NCBI RefSeq assembly: GCF_003265705.1
Contig: NW_020312859.1
Coordinates: 2,460,755 to 2,524,754, forward strand
Length of the DNA: 64,000 nt
Direction: 5' to 3'
Source of the DNA: Callorhinus ursinus
Lineage: Eukaryota > Chordata > Mammalia > Carnivora > Otariidae
This document shows, in pieces, positions 56,711-64,000 of the stretch (the first letter of the stretch is position 1; each line of letters starts with the position of its first letter). Under the pieces are notes generated by a model. It was not told where the DNA came from and ran no database searches. It was given only the letters and a program-made list of their open reading frames with translations. Position numbers and translations under genes: made by a program.

Positions 56711-56749
56711 GAAACACACACACAATGTGTGTGTGTGTGTGTGTGTTTC
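56711..56749. repeat. (CA)n-(TG)n inverted repeat
   Basis: GAAACACACACACA on the left is complementary to TGTGTGTGTGTGTTTC on the right, around a short AATG centre, so a near-perfect hairpin or cruciform is possible. Confidence 0.88.
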
Positions 56750-57109
56750 AAAGTCAGGGAGGGAAGGAGGAGGGAGGCCAGGAGGACAATGGGAGGGTCC
56801 TGGTCTCGCTCTGCCTCCTGGTACGCAGACCCAGGTCCCCCTACCTTTTGGGGAGCAGGATGATGGGATTTGGGTGACACTGCTTTGCTCCGGTGGGTTG
56901 GCCAGCCAGCACTGAGGAAGACCCTGAGGTATATGAGTTCATCCCAGACTTCTTAGAGGCATGGGGAAGATCCCCCTAAAGGTGTACCCCACCTCGAGTA
57001 CACCCGCAGTCCGTGCAGGGTGGCAGGAGATGTAAAACTCACCCTGATCACCAGGCTGTGGAGCAAGGAGCAGAGAGACCCTCCTGGGGTCAATTCCTGG
57101 TGCCATCAT

Positions 57110-57740
57110 TCCCCACCCCCCCTTTCTGGCTCTATGGGTGTGGACAAGTGGCTCAACCTCTGTGTTTTATGTCCTTGATGCCCTTGAGTCTGGGAGAACA
57201 GACTCATCTACCTCATGGGGGGTTGAGGATTAAGACCACTCTCAGGGCAGACATCCGTTCATCCAGCAGTTATTAACTGAGCGCCTACTGTGGCTGGACC
57301 CTCTTCTTGGCCCTGGGACTTCAATAGTTACCAAAGCTAAGTACCGTGTCCTGAGTTCACCTGCTATGGGGAGGAAGCTGGTCAATAAACCAGTAATGCC
57401 ATAAACATGTCTGGGGTGGTGTTGGGAAGAAAGCCAGAGCAGGGTGATAGGACAGAGAGGGGCAGGGGGCGGTAGGGGCCAGAGAATGGTCAAGGAAGGC
57501 CTTGGCTAAGATGACGTTTGATCACAGAGTGGAAGCAAAGGAGTGAGCTACTGGCAGAGGAGAGGGTGTTTGAGGGGAGGGAATAGCAAGGGCAGAGGGC
57601 CATTTGTTATAAGTCTGTTGTTCTCCCATTTTACAGTTGAGGAAATGGAGGCACAGAGAGGCTGAGTGATTTGCCCAGAGTCTCACAGCCAGTGAGAAAG
57701 AGATCCACATTTGAACGTGGGCAGTCTGGTTTCAGAGCCA
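57110..57740. repeat. MIR (+), L2 (-), MIR (-) in a row
   Basis: Plus MIR at 57110-57240 (GTGTGGACAAGTGGCTCAACC). Minus L2 at 57250-57600 (CTGAGCGCCTACTGTGGCTGG; GGTCAAGGAAGGCCTTGGC). Minus MIR at 57605-57740 (TCCCATTTTACAGTTGAGGAAATGGAGGCACAG). Confidence 0.75.
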
Positions 57741-57744
57741 TTGG

Positions 57745-57985
57745 TCGAATTGGTGGTCCTCAATCAGGGGTGACTCACTCCCCCCACCCAGGGGATATTT
57801 GGAATGTCTGGAGACATTCTTGATTGCCACACTGGACCGGAGGGCGCTACTAGCATCTAATAGGTAGAGGCCAGGGCTACTGATAGAACCTCCACAATGC
57901 ACAAGACGCCCCCGACAACTCAGCGGGATCCCGTCTAAACTGCCAGTTGTTGCTGAGGTGGAGAAAACCTGGTCCAGATCCATGC
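57745..57985 (+). mobile_element. MER5A-type hAT-Charlie fossil
   Basis: GGTCCTCAATCAGGGGTGAC begins it, followed by GGAATGTCTGGAGACATTCTTGATTGCCACA and TAGGTAGAGGCCAGGG. The right end is GAGGTGGAGAAAACCTGG. Confidence 0.88.
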
Positions 57986-58352
57986 AAAACACTCAACAGA
58001 GTATGACACATAGTAGGTGCTCAGTAAAGAGTAACTGAAGAGGAGGAGGAGGAATGATCTGTAGAGAGTTGCAGGGGAGTGTTGAATTCAACGGGGAGAA
58101 GAGACCTGTAAATGAATCCGTCCGTTAACAGGACTCCTGTGATGCTGCTTGGTGGGTGGGTATGAAGGGCAGGGCCGCCCCAGGGAGGGGGTACAAGTGA
58201 GGCAGGTGGTAGGAGGAGTGTGGTGGACTGGAGGGGGCAGGGCGACACTGGGCAGCCACCAGCCACTGTACCACTAACCAGATGACTTGTCTCTCTGTCC
58301 CTTCCCGCCCTGTGTCTCTCTCCCCATCTCTCTTGGCCTCTCTGCCCAGAAG

Positions 58353-58491
58353 GGGACAGCCGGAGGCTGAAGGGGGCCATCCAGAGGAGCACGGAGACCG
58401 GCCTGGCAGTGGAGATGCCCAGCCGGACCCTGCGCCAGGCCAGCCACGAGTCCATTGAGGACAGCATGAATAGCTACGGCTCGGAGGGCAA
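58353..58491 (+). CDS. RIMS4: RIMS4 coding exon 2 (gamma-RIM conserved linker)
   Basis: Joined in phase to exon 1, this exon completes Gly33 and encodes residues 34-78, leaving two bases (AA) for an Asn codon. It contains the peptide RSTETGLAVEM, which is shared within the RIM family (RIMS3 has a near-identical RSTETGIAVEM) and lies before the C2B domain, followed by a Ser-rich stretch ending SYGSEG. A pyrimidine-rich tract at about 58281-58347 precedes the acceptor, and the donor is AA/GTGAGT at 58492. Two acceptors three bases apart are possible. The start given here uses the second AG (58351-58352) and yields ...DEDA-GDSRR. Using the first AG (58348-58349) starts the exon at 58350 and inserts one Glu. 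No further RIMS4 exon is visible before the window ends, so intron 2 exceeds 5.5 kb. Confidence 0.95.
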
Positions 58492-58684
58492 GTGAGTGTG
58501 GGGCCCGGCCTGCTGCCAGCCCTCCTGGCTCTCGCAGCCCCTGTGGTGTGGGGTGGGAGGGGCTGAGCAGCGCTGGCCAGGAGGCCGGGCTCAGCCTCAG
58601 GCCGGGCAGGGCATTGGCTCAGCGCTGCGGGTCGTGCCGAAGGGAGGTGGTAGGGCAAGCAAGCTCCAAGGGTGACGCAGAGCA

Positions 58685-58880
58685 GTGTGGGGCAGACTCC
58701 GGTGCCTGACGGCCCACGGGCTGCACCATCTTGGGCCCATCCCTTCTCTGAGCCTCAGTTTTCCCATCTGTAAAACCGGGTAATAGGGGCAGCCTCAGAG
58801 GGGCGTTGTGAGGATTCGGTGGGTTTCTGTTTACAGAGAGCAGAGGACAGTGTTGGCACGTGAGTGCCGTATGTCAGTGT
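58685..58880 (+). repeat. MIR SINE in intron 2
   Basis: CTTCTCTGAGCCTCAGTTTTCCCATCTGTAAAACCGGG and TTGTGAGGATTCGGTGGG. Confidence 0.82.
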
Positions 58881-59659
58881 TGGCAAATAAAGAACGGGGT
58901 CGCGATGGGTTTTATCAGGATGTTACTCTTTCCCCTTTACTTTCTTAGTTTCTTAAATCATGATTGGTTTTTAAAAATACATAATCAATAAGGAGTTTGA
59001 TAAGGAGTTTCACACATGTCAAACCATAAAATATGAGGTCTGACCGCCTCCTCACCAGCATTCTCTCTCCCCTGACTACGTCAGCACCACTGGGTTCTTG
59101 TTCCCGCTCCAGATTGTAGGCCCTGTGCCCTGAGTCAGAGTCTCTGGGAGTGGAGCGCGGAACTCCATTTTTTAAAGGTTCCCCGAGAGAAGACTACTCC
59201 AGACTGGGGGGATCTCATCTTTGTAGCAATTACGGACCTCTTTGAGAATTTTGGGCAAGTTTTGGGCCTGCTTTCCCCTGAGAAATATGTGCACATACAC
59301 CCTAACACACACACAGTCCCACACGTTCTCACACACATACACACACAGTCATACAAACATACTCTTTTCATAATTAGAGCGCGTTCCCAGATTCCCCTGG
59401 AGCCCATCCATGGATCCCTAGCAAAGAAACTTTGCTCCCAAGTGACATTCTTATCGTACAGATGACCAGGGCACTCAGAGAGGTTGGGGAGCTTGTCCTG
59501 GATCACAGAGCACGTTAATGGGTCTGGAACTTAGGAGTCCTGACTCCCAGTGGGGGCTCATTCCGTGGCAACACATCGCTCCCTTGTCTTGGCCATCCTC
59601 AGCCAGGGGTATGGGGGTTCTCGTCACCCTCATGAGGACACTGGGGCTTGGGGAGGTTA

Positions 59660-59855
59660 AAGCGGTGCTGTCCAGTACAGTGGATGCTAGGCACGTGGCT
59701 ATTTAAATTAATTTAAATGGAATAAAATGAAATATTCTGTTTTTCCATCGCACTGGCCATATTCCAAGTGTCCAGTGACAACTCTTTGGGACAGGGCAGG
59801 TATAGAGCATCTCTGCCCTCGCAGACAGTTCCGTTGGGCAGCACTGGCTAAGTGG
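59660..59855 (-). mobile_element. hAT-type palindromic element, copy 2
   Basis: GCGGTGCTGTCCAGTACAGTGG, GGCTATTTAAATTAATTTAAATGG and the end GTTGGGCAGCACTGGCT show the same family as 39300-39510 in opposite orientation. Confidence 0.72.
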
Positions 59856-60574
59856 CTCGTCCGGGGGCAGACACCGGGGCACAGCTGGGGCTTGGCCACC
59901 ACCTTCTGCTCTTCTCCCGTTTCTGGCACTGCCTCCCAGCTGGGGGTTCCTGCTGGCTGGAAGCCCTCCCACCCCCAGCCCCTCCTAAACTGGGCATCTC
60001 CGGCCTCTGTGAATGGCCTTGCCTTGGCAGATGCTGCTGTCCCACCCACCTCCTCGGGAGGCTTTCCGGAGGGCGAGAAGGGGAGGGGGACAGGCGGAAG
60101 GCAGAGGAAGAGGAGGAGGAGGAAGGGAACAACTGTTTTCTTTAGCCTGAGAAACTTGGCAAGGCAGCAACACTTGGAGGAAGATATTGTAGGCATCAGG
60201 GTAGCAGTGGGTCTCTGCTGAGTTCCAGAGGGTCAGGAGGTTTGGGACCTAGTCCTGGCTCTGCCACTGACCCCCCAGATGGCCTTGGGCACATCTCTTA
60301 AGCTCCAGGAGGCTGGCCAACATCTTGTCTGTTGGTCTCGCAGGCAGCTCAGGGGGAGGGCAGCGTGGTGCAGGGAGCAAGAGCGGGGAGTCAAACCCAG
60401 AGCCCCATTTTACAGAAGGCTCAGAGATGCCACGTGACTTGTCCAGGGAGAGCAGCACAGGAGGGTGTCGTGAAGGAGAAATGAGCTGATGCCTGCACAT
60501 GACAGGTGCTTGGGAGGTGGCTCTTGTCATTTGTTGTAATGTGCTTTAAGGGACCAGAGAGTCTGAGTTAGATT

Positions 60575-60815
60575 CCAGGCAGGACCCTGGAGTCAGACAG
60601 GCCTGGTGTGTGCCTCATTTCTGCTTCTTAGTACCTGTGTGACTTTGGGGAAGTTACTTTACCTCTGTAAGCCCAGTTTCCTCATCTGTGGAAAGGGGAC
60701 AATAATAGCACACCGAGACTCCTCTTAGAGTTGTTGTATGGATTACATGAATTAATATATGTACGAGCGCTTAGGACTGTGGCTGGCACGTAGCATGCCC
60801 TGTTATTCTGTTATT
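60575..60815 (+). repeat. MIR SINE in intron 2
   Basis: GGAGTCAGACAGGCCTGG, GTGTGACTTTGGGGAAGTTACTTTACCTCTG and GTTGTATGGATTACATGAATTAATATATG. Confidence 0.92.
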
Positions 60816-61679
60816 ACTGGCTTTGATTATTGTTGTTTGTTGTTGATTCAGCCCCTGTTAGTTGGGTATTTTGCTCCTTGTGGCCAGTTGCATCTTACTG
60901 GACAACAGGGAGCCATGCCCAATGCAATTGTGTCTGTAAGGTACTTAGCACAGAGCAAGCACGGGATTGATGTTGGCTGTGACATTTGTGATTATCAAAA
61001 GGTTTGGGGTGCATATCTTGAGCCCAGCGGGTTGGAGGGTGCTGGTTCCAGCAGAGGGGAGAGTCTTGCCCTTCGGAGAGGGTCTGGAGTATGGATGGAG
61101 CCCAGCCAGGTTCCTCCACTCCACGTAACACCTGGGCAAGGGAGGGGCGTAGAAAGGACTGGGGGGATGTGGAGCTGTGGTCGGCCCTCTCCTTGTTCTA
61201 GAGGTATTTTGGGCACTGGTAGGACCCAGATGCCAGGCTCTGAAATAGGAGGGGGTGTGACTGTCCCCCCCCTTGGGCTCCTGCCAGCCCAGCTGAGGCT
61301 TACGAGGAGCCAGCATGCAGTCCCCACGAGCCCGCAGCCCCTGGCACTGCTGGATCTGTCTGCCCGTGCCCTGGATCACTGGCGTGTGTATTCCTGCAAC
61401 TGGGCACAGGGGTTTTTCTTTCAGCAAACATGATCGAGTACCTACAGTGTGCTAGACAATTGGGTGGGGCACCTGGGAGCCCCAGCCTTGCACTGACTGA
61501 GCAGCTCATAGTGAGGTGAGAGCTGCCAAGGACAGGCATAGAGAACTTTGGAAATACTGCATCCTCACCAGGTCTCTGGGCTGGGGAAGGGATGCGTATG
61601 GGTGGGGCCATTCTGTCAGTGAAGATCCGTGGGCTCCAGACTGCCTCATATTAGCTGACAGTGACATCAGCCCTTGCTG

Positions 61680-61900
61680 TTCCAAGTGTGGCCCCCAGTC
61701 CAGCAGCGGCGGCATCCCCTGCGGGCTGGTTAGAAATGCAGTGTCGGCATCCCCTGGGGGCTTGTTAGAAATGCAGTGTTGGCATCCCCTGGGGGCTTGT
61801 TAGAAATGGCAATGGCTCCACCCCAGCCCTACTGCATCCGAATCTGAAGCTTTACAAGCTCTCTGGGTGGTCCGTGTGCACATGGAGGTTGAGAGGCCCT
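61680..61900 (-). mobile_element. MER20/MER3-type hAT fossil with internal 35-bp triplication
   Basis: GTTCCAAGTGTGGCCCCCAGTCCAGCAG begins it and GGAGGTTGAGAGGCCCTGG ends it. Internally, the segment GGCATCCCCTG-GGGGCTTGTTAGAAATGCAGTGT is present nearly three times in tandem (61711-61745, 61746-61780, 61781-61808 partial). Confidence 0.8.
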
Positions 61901-61914
61901 GGCCCAGTGGGAAT

Positions 61915-62150
61915 AATGTTCTAGAGCTAAGCCTTATAGAGCACTTGCTACGGGCAGGCACCGTGCAAAGTGCTTTTATATATATTGGCCCATTTAATCC
62001 TCACAGCAACCCGATGACGCTGAGCCTGTGAATGTCCCCATTTTACAGACGAGGACACAGAAGCCAAAAGAGGTTAATTAACTTGCCCAAGGTCACTAAC
62101 TTCAAATGCCAGCCTTCAAATCTGGGCCTTGGAATCTGCCCTTCACCTTC
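61915..62150 (-). repeat. MIR SINE in intron 2
   Basis: GAGCACTTGCTACGGGCAGGCACCGTGCAAAGTGC, GGCCCATTTAATCCTCACAGC and GAGGTTAATTAACTTGCCCAAGGTCAC. Confidence 0.92.
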
Positions 62151-62159
62151 ACACTTGAT

Positions 62160-63460
62160 TCTTTCCCTCATTTAATGTTTGCGTCCGTCAAGATTTCGGT
62201 AGGTGGACGCTTCCAGCATGGTGTGGTGGCTAGGTGAGTCCCTTCAGCTTTTCCCTCCCTAAATCTCAGCAGGTGGGACCGGTCCTGGTGTGTCCCCTAG
62301 GGCTGGGGAAGGGCCTTCCTTCCCTGAGCCCCTTTCTGCCTGGTTGAAGATTGGAGTTCTCTGTGTTAAGGATGGAAGGAAACAGCTGTGGGTTTGGCAG
62401 AGCCGAGCCACTCCTCACTCTTGCCTGGATGCACACAAGCCTCCCTTTTGGTCGAAACTCCAGTCTGTCACTGAGCACGCACTTCTGCTCACCCCTGCCA
62501 ACCTGCCCCAGGCCCCAGCCATGTGCCCCCAGCTCCAGCGCCCTGAGCCTCTCACGCTCCCCTCCATCTCCCCTGCAGGTCTTGCTTCCTCTACCTGGCA
62601 CTGCCCTTCCCACCTCTCCTCCCTCTCCACCCTCTGACTCATTCCTCTTCCAGATCTCAGCTCAGAACTGGCACGTAGGCTTCATCTCCTGTGCCAACTC
62701 CAGTTAATTGATAGTAGCTCCCTGGGCTGCTGTGTGGAGAAGGATTCTGGAGCCTCGTCCAGCCTTGGCAGGGGTGTGGAGGTTGATTAGCAATGTCTGC
62801 CCGGGTGTGGGCAGACGAGGGGGAACGGTAAGGGCTGCGAATCCTCTGGCTGCATCAGCGGCTTCCGCGGCCTGTTCTGCCCTCCACAGCACCCTCCCCT
62901 CGGTCGTGATGGTCATAGGCGTGTCTGTCTGTCCCACTAGGCACCAAGTTCAGTGCCTGCCCAGCCTAGGACCTGGCCTACAGGTGGTATTTTGCAAATT
63001 TTGGTGGATAATGGGTAGGTGCTATGAGCAGAAGCACCCCTACATCCACTCTTTCCCGCCCTTCCTCAGCCTCCATCACGCAGAATCAGGGCCCCAGCAT
63101 CCTCTCTGGGTGCCAGAAGCTCTTGTAGCCAGCTCCCACAGCCCCTTCTGCTCCTTCCTTCTGTCCCTCGTCCTGAGGTGTCTGGGTCACCAACATCCAG
63201 TTCCCTGGGCGTCTGGGTCACTGTGCCCACAGCCCTGGAAAGCAGGGTGTGGGAGCTGGTGCGTGACCACTGCACCTGGGCTCGGGGTCATGTTTTTGCC
63301 AAGGCTGTTTCCCTAATCACCAAAGGCCCCGGAGGCCTGGTGGGTGGCTGGGACTCCCTTTCTCTTACCCACCTCTGCTCTGTAATGGTCCATACCTGAA
63401 GGACAGCCTGCGACTGCATGTGGCTCTGGGCTAGGAGACGCCGGGGGGGTGGGGGTCCGT
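62160..63460. other. Intron 2, mostly single-copy
   Basis: Apart from the L2-like piece at 62480-62690, this stretch shows no repeat signature. No splice-bounded frame matching RIMS4 was found. Confidence 0.5.
62480..62690 (+). repeat. L2 fragment in intron 2
   Basis: CTGACTCATTCCTCTTCCAGATCTCAGCTCAGAACTGGCA resembles the L2 word order around TCAGGTCTCAGCTCAAATGTCA. The upstream part is diverged. Confidence 0.45.
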
Positions 63461-63464
63461 TTTG

Positions 63465-63900
63465 TAAGCACTCGTATTTATGGTACATTTGACTGTGCCA
63501 GACTGAGTTCTCAGGAGTTCATCTCATTTAGTACTAACAACGGCACGGCGGGGTATCCTGTTTGTTCTTGCCCCACCCACACGGAAACCCAGATTCTAAG
63601 AGGTGAAGACTATACCTCCACAGTTCCAAGCCGGGGGGTGGGGGGGGTGGGGGGTGGTCAGGATTCAAATCCAGGCCTGCCTGGCCCCGCCCGGAGCCCG
63701 GACAGTAACACCCCCCCCCCCCCCCCCCCCCCCCCCCGCCAGGGGGAGGTCCCCCCGGGGCCTGTAGACACGGCAGAGCAGAGGGGTTAAGTAGGTGCTC
63801 TCTGGAGCCAGACTGCCAGTTTCTAGCAGAGAGATCTTGGGGTTATGTAACATTTCTGTGCCTTGGTTTCCCCTTCTGTTATTTACTGGGTGGATAAAAA
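63465..63900. repeat. MIR remnants, minus (63465-63700) and plus (63780-63900)
   Basis: The minus copy reads TTTGACTGTGCCAGACTGAGTTC and CATCTCATTTAGTACTAACAAC, and contains the G-run. The plus copy reads GGTTAAGTAGGTGCTCTCTGGAGCCAGACTGCC and CTGTGCCTTGGTTTCCCC. Confidence 0.7.
63633..63737. repeat. G-run cluster and C27 homopolymer
   Basis: Runs of six, eight and six G separated by single T (63633-63655, then TGG) are followed by 27 consecutive C at 63711-63737. The G-run can form a quadruplex or pair with the C-run. Confidence 0.9.
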
Positions 63901-64000
63901 AGTAAATTAGATCCCCAGCATCATGCCCGTGAGCCACACTCATGTGCTTGGGGGCAGGTTTGGAAACATCTGGATGCTTGAGAAGCGGGAGTCGGGCTTG

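Larger units (their letters stand above)
18722..58352 (+). other. RIMS4: RIMS4 intron 1 (about 39.6 kb)
   Basis: GT at 18722-18723 and AG at 58348-58349 or 58351-58352 bound a phase-1 intron. It is filled with SINE, MIR, L2, L1 and hAT fossils separated by single-copy DNA. Several motif matches that could regulate a neuronal gene (RFX X-box, CRE/MARE-like pair, MEF2, RE1) lie in it and are listed separately. I see no nested gene on either strand. Confidence 0.93.
58492..64000 (+). other. RIMS4: RIMS4 intron 2, first 5.5 kb (partial)
   Basis: The intron begins at a consensus GTGAGT donor and runs off the right edge. It holds MIR, L2 and hAT-type repeats, a purine-rich run near 60100-60130, and a G-run/C-run pair at 63633-63737. 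No exon encoding the start of the RIMS4 C2 region was found in it. Confidence 0.9.

Noticed and set aside
57830..57850. CTCF site (CCGGAGGGCGCTA)
   Set aside because: One G of the AGRKGGC core is missing, and the word belongs to the MER5A fossil.
60759..61433. A 224-codon open frame in intron 2
   Set aside because: Its first part is the 3' end of a MIR, with another MIR-like end near 60930-60990. No conserved protein content, no splice context, and it is too easily explained by chance.

Overview
The window is nuclear DNA from a mammal of the order Carnivora, most likely a non-canid arctoid caniform such as a bear, pinniped or mustelid. About fifteen copies of the carnivore tRNA-Lys-derived SINE (head GCGCCTGGGTGGCTCAG, or its complement in minus-strand copies) are scattered through it. 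Many have intact target-site duplications, and none is the dog-type SINEC_Cf subfamily. The background is older mammalian repeats: MIR, L2, L1, MLT1 LTRs and hAT/Tigger DNA transposon fossils.

Only one gene is recognisable: the 5' part of RIMS4 (regulating synaptic membrane exocytosis 4, a gamma-RIM), on the plus strand. Exon 1 coding (18625-18721, 32 codons plus 1 nt) lies at the 3' end of a CpG island interrupted by a 400-base assembly gap (18036-18435). Exon 2 (58350/58353-58491) follows a first intron of about 39.6 kb. It encodes residues to about 78 of a protein of roughly 269 residues. The C2 domain exons lie beyond the right edge. The 18 kb upstream of the CpG island holds no gene that can be supported.

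Layout: 1-16.7 kb, intergenic and repeat-rich (L1, MER2/Tigger, SINEs, MIR, MLT1). 16.77-17.69 kb, a degenerate TG-rich repeat block abutting the promoter. 17.64-18.79 kb, CpG island, promoter, 5' UTR and exon 1. 18.72-58.35 kb, intron 1 with many ancient repeats and several strong regulatory motif matches. 58.35-58.49 kb, exon 2. 58.49-64 kb, the first 5.5 kb of intron 2.

This is ordinary mammalian gene structure, and I see no unknown gene system. The most interesting signals are regulatory: (1) an RE1/NRSE (REST site) matching 18 of 21 consensus bases in intron 1, fitting for a neuron-restricted gene; (2) a perfect 14-bp palindromic RFX X-box in intron 1; (3) a CAGAAG (NAGNAG) tandem acceptor at exon 2 predicting two proteins differing by one Glu; (4) a (GCC)8 tract lying in an upstream ORF with strong Kozak context that overlaps the RIMS4 start out of frame; (5) MEF2-, CRE/MARE- and CTCF-like motifs. 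Repeat family names come from recognised consensus words, not from a database search, so boundaries are approximate.
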